Assembly: GCA_018712785.1 (NCBI GenBank)
Contig: DVGK01000105.1
Coordinates: forward strand, 1-47,175
Length of the DNA stretch: 47,175 nucleotides
Direction of reading: 5' to 3'
Source of the DNA: Candidatus Choladousia intestinavium
GTDB lineage: Bacteria > Bacillota > Clostridia > Lachnospirales > Lachnospiraceae
The position numbers and the translations under genes are program-made. Shown piece after piece: positions 1 through 8,205 of this stretch. The notes beneath the pieces are model-generated. The model worked only from the letters and a program-made list of their open reading frames with translations, made no database searches and was not told the DNA's origin. How positions within the stretch are numbered: the stretch's first letter is position 1; each line of letters opens with the position of its first letter.

Positions 1-1
1 C

Positions 2-703
2 TGCAGATACCGCTTCGGCGGGAGGGAGGTTACTCTGCCCCGCCGATCCCTTTTGATTCATAACGGCGAAAACTCCCACGATTACTTCGTACCGGAATCT
101 TGCCTGAATATGAGCATTTTATGTACACAAAAAAAGATTCCGGAGGCCGGTTCTTTTCAGACGATTCTGACCAATTTCCCCTATATGACCAGCTTTTTCC
201 ATCGCCTGGATCAGGGAATTGTCATCAAAAACGCCGGAAACCTTTTTGCTTCCGTAAGGGAAATCAACGATGTTTTTCAGGCAGGCGGCACGGAATGGCA
301 TTTAAACCTTCTGATCAACAAATTACTCATTGACAGTATGAATGCCGCCTATTATCAGACGCCTTCCCGGATTTACACAGAACAGATTAAAACTTATATA
401 CGCTACCATTATTTTGAAATTGGAAATCTGGAAGATATCGCTGAACACCTTTCTCTTAATAAAATTTATATGGAACGTGTTTTCAAGCAGGAAACCGGCA
501 CCAGCGTATGGAGTTATTTAAACGATATCCGCATGGAAAAAGCGGCCTATTATGTTGCACAGCTGGGTATTCCCATCGGCGAAATCGATGAACTGGTAGG
601 AATCAACTCACGGCAGAACTTTTATCTTTTATTCCGCAAAAAATACGGGATCTCTCCGGCTCAGTACCGGAAACTTTATTCTCCCTCCGCAAAGCCGGTT
701 TGA
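2..703 (+). CDS. AraC-family transcriptional regulator (5'-truncated by window edge)
   Basis: The reading frame is open from base 2, so the real start lies outside the window; the TTG at 53 is only the first internal start-like codon. The visible part is about 233 residues. The first half resembles the sensor/cupin part of an AraC regulator. The last ~100 residues hold the two helix-turn-helix motifs of the family: a first one around LEDIAEHLSLNKIYMERVFK and a second ending in FYLLFRKKYGISPAQYRKL, which is the usual AraC signature. It points the same way as tyrA, 73 bases downstream, but nothing here shows that it controls tyrA-aroA. AraC regulators usually act on sugar genes next to them, probably to the left of the window. 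The family call is firm; the ligand is unknown. Confidence 0.88.
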   Translation, partial: CRYRFGGREVTLPRRSLLIHNGENSHDYFVPESCLNMSILCTQKKIPEAGSFQTILTNFPYMTSFFHRLDQGIVIKNAGNLFASVREINDVFQAGGTEWHLNLLINKLLIDSMNAAYYQTPSRIYTEQIKTYIRYHYFEIGNLEDIAEHLSLNKIYMERVFKQETGTSVWSYLNDIRMEKAAYYVAQLGIPIGEIDELVGINSRQNFYLLFRKKYGISPAQYRKLYSPSAKPV

Positions 704-776
704 CAGTCCTGCCTTTTCAGAGTAAAATGGTGGCTGTGCGGAAGATCCGCCGAATATCCCGAAAAAGGAGATTAAA

Positions 777-1877
777 ATGGAACAGAAAACGTATGGATTG
801 ATTGGCCTTGGCCTGATCGGGGGATCTCTGGCGAAGGCTTTAAAGCGCAGTCAGCCGGACTGCCGTATTCTTGCATATACCCGTTCCTCTGATACGCTGA
901 AAGCAGCTCTCAGTCAGGGGATTATAGACGACATCTGCGCTTCCCCCGGGGATTCAAAATTTCAGGAATGCGGATACGTGTTTCTCTGCGCCCCTGTAAG
1001 CACGAATATTCGGGCGCTGGAGCAGCTGAAGGACAGCGTTTCTTCCTCCTGTGTTCTGACGGATGTGGGAAGCGTTAAGACAGAAATTCATGAGGCCGCC
1101 TCCCGCATGGGGCTGGACGGACGCTTTATAGGCGGGCATCCCATGACCGGCTCTGAGAAATCCGGTCTTGCGAATTCCCAGGCGCATCTTTTTGAGAACT
1201 CCTACTATGTGATCACTCCCACTGCGGGTACAGACCCGGCGCGGGTTCAGGAGTATAAGGAGCTGGTATCGTCTCTGGGCGCTCTTCCTGTTGTCATAGA
1301 TTACCGGCAGCACGATTTTATCACTGCGGCGGTGAGCCACCTTCCCCATGTGATCGCGGCCTCCCTCGTGAACACCGTACACGATCTGGATTCCAAGGAT
1401 GAGTATATGAAGCTGCTGGCGGCAGGCGGATTTAAGGACATCACAAGAATCGCCTCCTCCTCTCCGGAGATGTGGGAGCAGATCTGCCTGGAAAATGCCG
1501 GAAATATCTCTCAGATTATGGATACCTTTATCCAGCTTCTTGAACAGTCAAGAGCCGCCATGCTCCAGGGAAGAGGTCCGGAAATTTACAAAGCTTTTGA
1601 GCGATCCAGGGACTACCGGGATTCCTTTTCTTCGTCTCCCCTGGGCTCCATCAAAAAAACGTACCGGATTTACTGCGACATTGTGGATGAATCAGGAGCC
1701 ATCGCAACCATCGCCACGGTGCTGGCCGTCAACAATATCAGCATTAAAAACATCGGCATTGTCCATAACCGTGAATTTGAGGAAGGCGCGCTGCGCATTG
1801 AATTTTATGAAGAGGCTCCTTCCCTGAAAGCGGCAGAAGTATTAAAGCAGCACAGATATAAGGTCTGGATTCGCTGA
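777..1877 (+). CDS. tyrA: Prephenate dehydrogenase with C-terminal ACT domain
   Basis: Oxidatively decarboxylates prephenate to 4-hydroxyphenylpyruvate with NAD, the committed step to tyrosine, in the cytoplasm. Residues 6-17 form the glycine-rich Rossmann motif (GLIGLGLIGGS). GGHPMTGSEKSG at 119-130 carries the conserved catalytic histidine (His121). Residues ~296-366 form an ACT domain, the usual site of tyrosine feedback inhibition in Gram-positive TyrA. At 366 residues it has the usual length. The start is set by AAAGGAG a few bases before the ATG. aroA follows after 24 bases on the same strand, so the two are probably one aromatic amino acid operon. No T-box or attenuator was seen in the 73 bases upstream. 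Confidence 0.95.
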   Translation: MEQKTYGLIGLGLIGGSLAKALKRSQPDCRILAYTRSSDTLKAALSQGIIDDICASPGDSKFQECGYVFLCAPVSTNIRALEQLKDSVSSSCVLTDVGSVKTEIHEAASRMGLDGRFIGGHPMTGSEKSGLANSQAHLFENSYYVITPTAGTDPARVQEYKELVSSLGALPVVIDYRQHDFITAAVSHLPHVIAASLVNTVHDLDSKDEYMKLLAAGGFKDITRIASSSPEMWEQICLENAGNISQIMDTFIQLLEQSRAAMLQGRGPEIYKAFERSRDYRDSFSSSPLGSIKKTYRIYCDIVDESGAIATIATVLAVNNISIKNIGIVHNREFEEGALRIEFYEEAPSLKAAEVLKQHRYKVWIR

Positions 1878-1901
1878 CCGCCCATGTAAGGAGGAGCCAA
1901 T

Positions 1902-3179
1902 ATGAAAATCACAAGAGCAAAAAAACTCTCCGGGGAGCTGACTGTTCCCGGAGATAAATCCATTTCCCACAGAGCCGTCATGCTTGGAGCCCTGGCGGAA
2001 GGGGTCACTGAGGCGGAAGGGTTCCTGGCAGGGGCCGACTGTCTCTCCACCATCTCCTGTTTCCGGCAGATGGGAATTCAGATCCATCAGGAAGGGAGCC
2101 GGGTTCTGATCCAGGGCGCCGGCCTTCACGGGCTGAAATCTCCTGATAACATTCTGGACGCAGGGAACAGCGGAACCACCGTGCGGCTTATGTCCGGAAT
2201 ACTGGCCGGGCAGCCTTTTTCCAGCATGATCACAGGAGACGCCTCTATCCAGAAGCGTCCCATGAAAAGAATCATTACCCCCCTGACTGAGATGAACGCT
2301 TCCATCTCCTCTGTAAAAGGAAACGGCTGCGCCCCCCTGAAAATACAGGGGCAGAAGCTTCAGGGGATTCACTATCTCTCCCCTGTGGCCTCTGCCCAGG
2401 TAAAATCCTGCATCCTTCTTGCAGGCATGTACGCAAAAGGAAATACAAGCGTGACAGAGCCCGCCCTGTCCAGAGACCACACAGAGCGGATGCTCCGCTA
2501 TCTGGGTGCTTCCGTTTCCAGCAGCGGCCTGACCGCCTCCATAGAGCCGGAGCCCAGGCTGTCCGGGAAAAAGATACGGATTCCCGGCGATATTTCTTCC
2601 GCCGCTTATTTTATCGCGGCTGGCCTTCTGGTCCCGAATTCGGAGATTCTTCTGAAAAATGTGGGAATCAATCCCACCCGCAGCGGGATGCTGAAGGTCT
2701 GCCAGGCCATGGGAGCGGACCTGACTCTGCTAAATGAAGATCATTCCGGGCCTGAGCCAATGGCGGACCTCCTGGTAAGAACCAGCAGTCTTAAGGGCAC
2801 AGTCATTGAAGGCAGCCTCATCCCCACACTGATTGACGAGCTTCCCATGCTGGCCGTTTTAGGTGCGTTTGCCCAGGGAACCACGGTGATCCGCGACGCC
2901 GCTGAACTGAAAGTAAAAGAATCGGATCGAATCGCTTCCGTATCAGAGAATTTAAAGCGGATGGGAGCCGACGTCACCCCAACGGAAGACGGTATGGTGA
3001 TTCACGGAGGCAAACCTCTGCAGGGCGCGGTCATCGAAACCGGACTGGATCACCGGATCGCCATGAGCTTCTCCATCGCGGCCCTTGCGGCGGACGGAGA
3101 AACAGAAATTCCGGATGCCGACTGTGTGAAAATCAGCTATCCGGAATTCTATCAGGATCTGCATTCTCTGCAGGCATAA
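1902..3179 (+). CDS. aroA: 3-phosphoshikimate 1-carboxyvinyltransferase (EPSP synthase), class II
   Basis: Joins shikimate-3-phosphate and phosphoenolpyruvate to give EPSP, the sixth step of the shikimate pathway. The 425 residues include GDKS (17-20), the PEP-loop GNSGTTVR (88-95), SAQVK (164-168), RDHTE (191-195), NPTR (257-260) and the DELPM segment with catalytic Asp312. The motifs GDK[ST], SAQxK, RxHxE and NxTR together are the published hallmarks of class II EPSP synthases, which as a class are poorly inhibited by glyphosate. Class I enzymes instead have an NAGTAMRPL-type loop. GGAGG precedes the ATG. The gene converges with the aminopeptidase gene; the two stop codons are 4 bases apart. 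Confidence 0.96.
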   Translation: MKITRAKKLSGELTVPGDKSISHRAVMLGALAEGVTEAEGFLAGADCLSTISCFRQMGIQIHQEGSRVLIQGAGLHGLKSPDNILDAGNSGTTVRLMSGILAGQPFSSMITGDASIQKRPMKRIITPLTEMNASISSVKGNGCAPLKIQGQKLQGIHYLSPVASAQVKSCILLAGMYAKGNTSVTEPALSRDHTERMLRYLGASVSSSGLTASIEPEPRLSGKKIRIPGDISSAAYFIAAGLLVPNSEILLKNVGINPTRSGMLKVCQAMGADLTLLNEDHSGPEPMADLLVRTSSLKGTVIEGSLIPTLIDELPMLAVLGAFAQGTTVIRDAAELKVKESDRIASVSENLKRMGADVTPTEDGMVIHGGKPLQGAVIETGLDHRIAMSFSIAALAADGETEIPDADCVKISYPEFYQDLHSLQA

Positions 3180-3183
3180 TCTC

Positions 3184-4518
3184 CTATGCCAGTATGACAG
3201 ACTCATCTTCCTCTGTGTTCAGATCCGTATTATAAAAAACTTCTGCCAGGCGCTGAAGATAATATACATCTTCGGCGCCTGCCATTTCATAGGCAGAATG
3301 CATGGCAAGCTGGGCAAGGCCGATATCCGCGCTGCTCTGGGAGACCTGCATATTGGAAAGATTTCCCAGGGTAGAACCGCCCGGCTGATTGGAATGATTT
3401 GTATAAACCTGCCAGGGTACCCCTGCCTTTCTGCATAAGAGCTTCACAACCGCGCCGCTTCTGGCATCCGTCGTATATTTCTGTTCTGCCTGATACTTTA
3501 TTACAATCCCTCCGTTCATAACTGGACGGTTTACTGGATCCGCTTTCTCCGGATGATTGGGATGTACCGCGTGGGCATTGTCCGCTGAGAGCATAAAGCT
3601 GTTGGCCACTCTTCGGATATAATCTTCCTCATCTCCCCCAAGACTCCGGCTGATCCTCTTCAGCAAATCCTGCAGAAACGTGGAAGCGGCTCCCTGCCTG
3701 GAAAGACTCCCTGTCTCTTCGTTATTGAAAGCGCAGAATACCGGTACATGCCTGCCCGGAACGGCCTTCAGAAATCCCATCAGAGAACCGTACACACACT
3801 GAAGGTCATCCAGTCTGGGACTGGCAATAAACTCCTGCTCCTGTCCCCAGAAGGTACCCTTCTGACGATTGTACAGATAAAGATCGGTTCCCAGGATCTC
3901 TTCCTCCGGCACCTGAGCCGCTTCTGCCAGAAGCTCTAAAAAGCCGCCTTTCTCACCGGCCTCCCCCAGGACAGGACAGAGATCCTGCTGGATCTGATAA
4001 CGGAAGCCATCATTGATCTCCCGGTTCATATGAATCGCCAGGTTGGGAATCATCAAAAGATTCCGGTCTATATGGACCAGTTTGGGAACAATTCTTCCTT
4101 CCTGGGAAACCATCACTCTCCCTGCCACAGACAGCGGCCGGTCAAACCAGGAGGAACAGATCATGCCCCCATACTTTTCCACGTTCAGTTTTCTATAATA
4201 AGGATCTCCCTTCAGCTCAAAGGATTCCTTGATCTTAAAGGCCGGAGAATCGGTATGGCTGCAGATCATCTGAAATCCCCGGATTTCTTCTTCCATTTCC
4301 GGAATCAGAAAGGCCGCTATAGAAGATCCGCCCCGCATTACATAATATTTTCCGCCTCTTTCTAAGTTCCATCTCTCATATTCAGGCAGCAAAACAAACC
4401 CTGCCTGTCTCAGCCGTTTTTCAATTGAAGCTGCCGCATGAAACGGACTTGGGCTTTCGGAAATAAATTCCAAAAGCCCCAAAGCCGCTTCCCTGCAGTT
4501 TAGCAGTTCTTTTTCCAT
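3184..4518 (-). CDS. apeB: M18-family aminopeptidase
   Basis: A cytoplasmic two-metal aminopeptidase of the aspartyl aminopeptidase (M18) family, 444 residues, the usual length. Recognisable metal and active-site segments are CSHTDSPAFK (His ligand), ASPRLDDLQ (bridging Asp), NNEETGS (catalytic Glu pair), LSADNAHAVHPNH (Asp and His) and the C-terminal QLAMHSAYEMAG (last His ligand). GGGAG lies just before the ATG. The lipoprotein gene ends 20 bases upstream, so both are probably transcribed together. There is no clear terminator after the gene; transcripts must run into aroA antisense unless the weak hairpin across the two stop codons stops them. The exact substrate preference cannot be read from sequence. 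Confidence 0.92.
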   Translation of the reverse strand: MEKELLNCREAALGLLEFISESPSPFHAAASIEKRLRQAGFVLLPEYERWNLERGGKYYVMRGGSSIAAFLIPEMEEEIRGFQMICSHTDSPAFKIKESFELKGDPYYRKLNVEKYGGMICSSWFDRPLSVAGRVMVSQEGRIVPKLVHIDRNLLMIPNLAIHMNREINDGFRYQIQQDLCPVLGEAGEKGGFLELLAEAAQVPEEEILGTDLYLYNRQKGTFWGQEQEFIASPRLDDLQCVYGSLMGFLKAVPGRHVPVFCAFNNEETGSLSRQGAASTFLQDLLKRISRSLGGDEEDYIRRVANSFMLSADNAHAVHPNHPEKADPVNRPVMNGGIVIKYQAEQKYTTDARSGAVVKLLCRKAGVPWQVYTNHSNQPGGSTLGNLSNMQVSQSSADIGLAQLAMHSAYEMAGAEDVYYLQRLAEVFYNTDLNTEEDESVILA

Positions 4519-4538
4519 CTTCTCTCCCTTGCTGTCCC

Positions 4539-7346
4539 TTACTGTTCTTCTGTAATTTCTTCTACCTGACCTGTATAGGAATCCGGCACCTGGAAGCCAA
4601 GGGACTGCGCTTCCTCCTGGTTCACATAAAGCGTCTGATCCTCCAAAGCCACTACACAGCCTGCCGCCGTATGCGTCTGGGACGTGCCGATCACCGGAAT
4701 ACCGGTCTCATTGGCATAGGCCACCACTGTATTTAACAGCTCTTCGATCACATCATCCTCTATGTAAATAATACAGTCAGCTTCTCCTACCAGCACAGAA
4801 GCGGCCAGGTCAATATCCACCGGCTCCTCAATGGTCTCCTCCACCAGAGAGATTCCGTACTCTGCCAGGGCGTCTCTGTATTCTGCCAGAATCTCATCCG
4901 CCTCCTGGTTATCCTGGGAATATAAAACACCCGCTGTCTGCACTTCCGGAAACAGCTCCGCTACCAGCTCCGCCTGCTCATCCGCGGAGACAGGAACCTC
5001 GGTCAGACTTTCCCTGCCGTACTCAGACTCCGTTTCGGTTTCTGACGCGATTGCAGTTTCTGATTCAGACTCAGTCTCGCTTTCTGACTCGATTCCGGTT
5101 TCTGATTCAGACTCAGTCTCGCTTTCGGCGGCCGTTTCTGTCTCTGTTTCAGTCTCGCTTTCCACGGCCGTTTCTCTCTCAGTTTCAGTCTCGCTTTCAG
5201 CGATCGCTTCTGTCTCAGTTTCAGTCTCGCTTTCGGTTTCAGATTCCGTTTCGCTTTCAGTCTCTGTCTCAGTTTCAGACTCCGCTTCGCCTTCGGTCTC
5301 CCGAACTAAATTCTGTGAGGCTTCTGTCTCATTTCCGGAGCCCGCGATTGCTTCCGACGCAAGATACTCTGACACAATGTCATCGTCCATATCCGCCAGT
5401 TCCTTCTGCGTCAGATATTCTCCGAGAACATATCCTTCCTCCGGCGCCTGGTTCCGATTGTAAATCACCTTCGTCCAGCCATTCGCAAGCTCTTCCTCTA
5501 CCAGAACTTCCGTTCCTGCCGGAATCGTTGTGATTCGCTCTGCTTCTTCTGAGGGCTCTCTGCGAAGATTCACATTCTCTTCTGCCGTATACACAGAATC
5601 AATTTCTGATGTATACTCTGAACGAACATAACCGGTCCGCTCGCTGCCCGCATCTTCATACCGGATCTGCAGCCACCCCTGCTCTTCTGAGAGTACCGCC
5701 ACTTTTTCACCCGGAAGAAGAAGATCCTGCACCTGTCCATCCATAGAAGACGCATCCCGGACATTTACGCGGTTATTGATTACAGAAAGATAAACCGCAT
5801 CATCGCTGCTGCCGCCCTCTGTCTGGCTTTCGGCTGCCATTTCGGTTTCTGTTTCTGTTTCTGTCTCTGTTTCTGTCTCGGTTTCTGTTTCAGCTTCAGT
5901 TTCTGTCTCTGTCTCTATTACAGCCTCTGTCTCAGTCTCAGTTTCTCTTTCTGTTATATCCTCATTTTGGTTTCCTTCGGAAGCACCGCTTTCTGTCTGA
6001 AGCTGCTCAAGGTACTCTCCGGAAATATAGCCTTCCACTGCGGATTCTCCCAGGCTGCAGCGTACCTCCATCCATCCGTTGGTCAGTTCACGAATAAGCA
6101 GAACTTCCGTATCCGCATCCAAAGTTCCCATTCTTTCAGAATCTTCAGAAGGCTCCTCCCGCAGATTTACTCTCTCTGTCGTAGAATACAGCTGTTCCGG
6201 AGAAGAAAGATATTCAGACCGCATATATCCTTCTTCCGTTCCTGCCGCGCCCTCATACTGGATCTGCGCCCAGCCGTCTGTCACAGAGACAAGTCTGACC
6301 TGCATTCCAGGCGTCAGCAGAGCCTGAACCATTCCTTCCATAGAAGGAGTTTCACGGATGTTTACCCTGTCATTGATAACTGCTGTACCCGGCTCTAAAT
6401 CAGTTTCGGTCTGGGTTTCCGTCTCCGTTTCTGTTTCCGTTTCTGTCTCCGTTTCTGTTTCCGTTTCTGTCTCTGTCTCCGTTTCTGTTTCTGTCTCTGT
6501 CTCAGTCTCCGTTTCCGTTTCTGTCTCTGTCTCCGTTTCTGTTTCTGTCTCCGTCTCCGTTTCTGTTTCTGTCTCCGTCTCCGTTTCCGTTTCTGTCTCC
6601 GTTTCTGTTTCCGTCTCTGTTTCTGTCTCAGTCTCCATTTCTATTTCCGTCTCTGTTTCTGTCTCTGTTTCGGTCTCCGTCTCTGTTTCCGCTTCTGTTT
6701 CCGTTTCTGCCTTGCTCTCTGTTTCCATTTCTGTTTCTGTCTCCCGATTTACAGGATTGCGGGACTCTGAAGCTGCCTGAGCCTGCTCCGTCTGCTGTAC
6801 CTTTTGTGTTTCAGTCTCACGGGCTCCGCTGGAAACAGACTCTTTGTCCTCCCCGGTTTCATCTTCCGCTTCAGATTCCTGATTTCCGGCTGCTTCTTTC
6901 TTTGCCGATTCCCTCTCCGTTTCTTCCGGTTCTGTGTTTCTGGAAGATTCCTGTTTTGAAGAGCCGGCTTTTCTGTCTGTCTCCCTCTGAGACTTCCTTT
7001 CCGTCTCTTCCTCCTCTTCTGTCTCTTCCTCTTCCATTTCCTGAAGAGATGGACGCATACTGTCTGCGGAAGCGTTCTCTTCCTCTGTCTCACTCTCGGC
7101 CAGAATTTCACTGTCTGTCTGAAGCTCAGCCTCCGTACTGCTTTCCTCCTGAAGCTCCAGACTCATGGTTTCTGTCTGGGGTTCGGTTTCTGTTTCCGGC
7201 TCTGATTCGGTTTCCTCTTCTACGATTTCCATATCTGATACAACAACCGTCTGTTCATTTTCCTCCCGGTTTTCAGAGCCGCATCCGGACACAGCTGCCG
7301 CCGCCAGCGAAGCTCCGATTATAACCGTCAGTGCTTTACGTTTCAT
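4539..7346 (-). CDS. SH3-repeat lipoprotein with Glu-Thr stalks and TrpX-like C-terminal lobe
   Basis: A 935-residue surface lipoprotein. The signal peptide ends in the lipobox V-S-G-C (Cys22). It is followed by a Glu/Ser/Thr-rich stretch and a Glu-Thr repeat of about 115 residues. Two bacterial SH3-like repeats follow (VNIRETPSMEG..., VNLREEPSEDS...), then a second ET spacer, two more SH3 repeats (VNVRDASSMDG..., VNLRREPSEEA...), and a third ET/ES spacer. The last ~150 residues read like one lobe of a TrpX/ABC_sub_bind protein: AGVLYSQDNQEAD, EYGISLVEETI, AASVLVGEADCIIYIEDD, ANETGIPVIGTSQT. SH3 repeats usually bind peptidoglycan, so wall attachment plus a ligand or scaffold role is inferred. 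AAAGGA precedes the start. The exact function is unknown; domain names are from pattern memory. Confidence 0.85.
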   Translation of the reverse strand: MKRKALTVIIGASLAAAAVSGCGSENREENEQTVVVSDMEIVEEETESEPETETEPQTETMSLELQEESSTEAELQTDSEILAESETEEENASADSMRPSLQEMEEEETEEEEETERKSQRETDRKAGSSKQESSRNTEPEETERESAKKEAAGNQESEAEDETGEDKESVSSGARETETQKVQQTEQAQAASESRNPVNRETETEMETESKAETETEAETETETETETETETEIEMETETETETETETETETETETETETETETETETETETETETETETETETETETETETETETETETETETETETETQTETDLEPGTAVINDRVNIRETPSMEGMVQALLTPGMQVRLVSVTDGWAQIQYEGAAGTEEGYMRSEYLSSPEQLYSTTERVNLREEPSEDSERMGTLDADTEVLLIRELTNGWMEVRCSLGESAVEGYISGEYLEQLQTESGASEGNQNEDITERETETETEAVIETETETEAETETETETETETETETEMAAESQTEGGSSDDAVYLSVINNRVNVRDASSMDGQVQDLLLPGEKVAVLSEEQGWLQIRYEDAGSERTGYVRSEYTSEIDSVYTAEENVNLRREPSEEAERITTIPAGTEVLVEEELANGWTKVIYNRNQAPEEGYVLGEYLTQKELADMDDDIVSEYLASEAIAGSGNETEASQNLVRETEGEAESETETETESETESETESETETETEAIAESETETERETAVESETETETETAAESETESESETGIESESETESESETAIASETETESEYGRESLTEVPVSADEQAELVAELFPEVQTAGVLYSQDNQEADEILAEYRDALAEYGISLVEETIEEPVDIDLAASVLVGEADCIIYIEDDVIEELLNTVVAYANETGIPVIGTSQTHTAAGCVVALEDQTLYVNQEEAQSLGFQVPDSYTGQVEEITEEQ
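5028..5300 (-). repeat. Glu/Ser/Thr codon array 3 of the lipoprotein gene
   Basis: Low-complexity DNA built from six-base units that read GAA/GAG plus ACN or AGN on the coding strand. It is interrupted more often by Ser and Ala codons than the other two arrays. It links SH3 repeat 4 to the C-terminal lobe. Confidence 0.85.
5841..5955 (-). repeat. Glu-Thr codon array 2 of the lipoprotein gene
   Basis: About 115 bases of alternating Glu and Thr codons between the two pairs of SH3 repeats. The reading frame is kept throughout. Confidence 0.88.
6401..6744 (-). repeat. Glu-Thr codon array 1 of the lipoprotein gene
   Basis: About 345 bases (about 115 residues) of nearly uninterrupted Glu-Thr dipeptide codons in six-base units with mixed synonymous codons. 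The complementary strand reads as a Ser-Val repeat, which creates a false open frame. This is the longest of the three arrays and the likeliest to change length by slippage. Confidence 0.92.
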
Positions 7347-7458
7347 ACCCTTGTCCTTTCTTTCATTCCCATTCTACTCTGAATTCCCGCACCTGCGCAT
7401 GTTCTTTCCGGCAGATGCTCTAAGTCCTTATTATAGTCCACAGATCCCGAAAAGTAAA

Positions 7459-7491
7459 CAATAGAAAGTACGCTCCGCGAACTTTCTATTG
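7459..7491 (-). terminator. Inverted repeat, probable terminator of the ABC operon
   Basis: Perfect 11-bp arms CAATAGAAAGT and ACTTTCTATTG around an 11-base loop. Read on the minus strand, the stem is followed by a T-rich stretch. It lies ~70 bases past the ABC ATPase stop and ~110 bases before the lipoprotein gene. Confidence 0.6.
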
Positions 7492-7560
7492 TCATGAATG
7501 GCGCTTCCGTCCAGGCTCAGGTTATCCGGCAGAAAACCGCTGCTGACGCTCCAAGAAACA

Positions 7561-8205
7561 TCAGATTTTTCTTAATTTTCCGTACTGCATCTCATAAACC
7601 TCATCGCATAAAAGCTCCACGTCCTCACGGACATGCGTAGCCAGAAGAATCAGCTTTCCCTGCTCTTTCAGCTTTAAAAACAACTCCCGCATATCCTGAA
7701 TTCCTTCCTGATCCAGTCCATTCATCGGCTCGTCCAGAAGCAGGATTCCGGGATCCTCCATGAGCGCCTGTGCGATCCCAAGCCTCTGACGCATTCCCAG
7801 GGAGTATTTTCCCACATGCTTTCTGTCATGGGGATCCAGGCCCACCAGCCGTATATATTCCTCCACGGTGTTATTCCCGATCTTATTCCGGATAGAGGCA
7901 AGGTAGCAGAGATTTTTAAAACCGGAAAGATGATTCAGAAAACCAGGCGCCTCAATGATAAAACCAATCTCCTCCGGAAAGTCCACCTCTTTCCCTACGA
8001 TTCTCCCATTTACCCGGATCGTGCCTTCTGTAGGCGGTATAAATCCACAGATGCATTTCAAAAAAACACTTTTCCCGGAGCCGTTCCTCCCTACAATGCC
8101 GTAAATCTTTCCCGCCTCAAATTTCACATGAATATCTGTGAGAACCGTCCGGTTCTTGAATTGCTTATACAGGCCCTGAACTTCTATGAAATTTTTCTTT
8201 TCCAT
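7561..8205 (-). CDS. ABC transporter ATP-binding protein
   Basis: ATPase subunit of an ABC-2 type exporter: Walker A GRNGSGKS, signature YSLGMRQRLGIAQAL, Walker B ILLLDEP, and H-loop ATHVRED. It has about 214 residues, the usual size. I set the start at 8205 rather than at the upstream ATG because GGAGG sits five bases before this one; it then overlaps the permease frame by 22 bases. It is the last gene of a three- or four-gene operon that carries a frameshift in one permease and has lost most of its first gene. The ATPase itself looks intact. The substrate is unknown; relatives export peptides, lantibiotics or drugs. Confidence 0.87.
   Translation of the reverse strand: MEKKNFIEVQGLYKQFKNRTVLTDIHVKFEAGKIYGIVGRNGSGKSVFLKCICGFIPPTEGTIRVNGRIVGKEVDFPEEIGFIIEAPGFLNHLSGFKNLCYLASIRNKIGNNTVEEYIRLVGLDPHDRKHVGKYSLGMRQRLGIAQALMEDPGILLLDEPMNGLDQEGIQDMRELFLKLKEQGKLILLATHVREDVELLCDEVYEMQYGKLRKI

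Noticed and set aside
704-776. T-box or other riboswitch before tyrA
   Set aside because: The gap is only 73 bases, has no T-box core, and holds just a small GCGGA/TCCGC hairpin and the ribosome binding site.
6358-6780. Long plus-strand open frame of Ser-Val repeats
   Set aside because: It is the complement of the Glu-Thr codon array in the lipoprotein gene and has no ribosome binding site.
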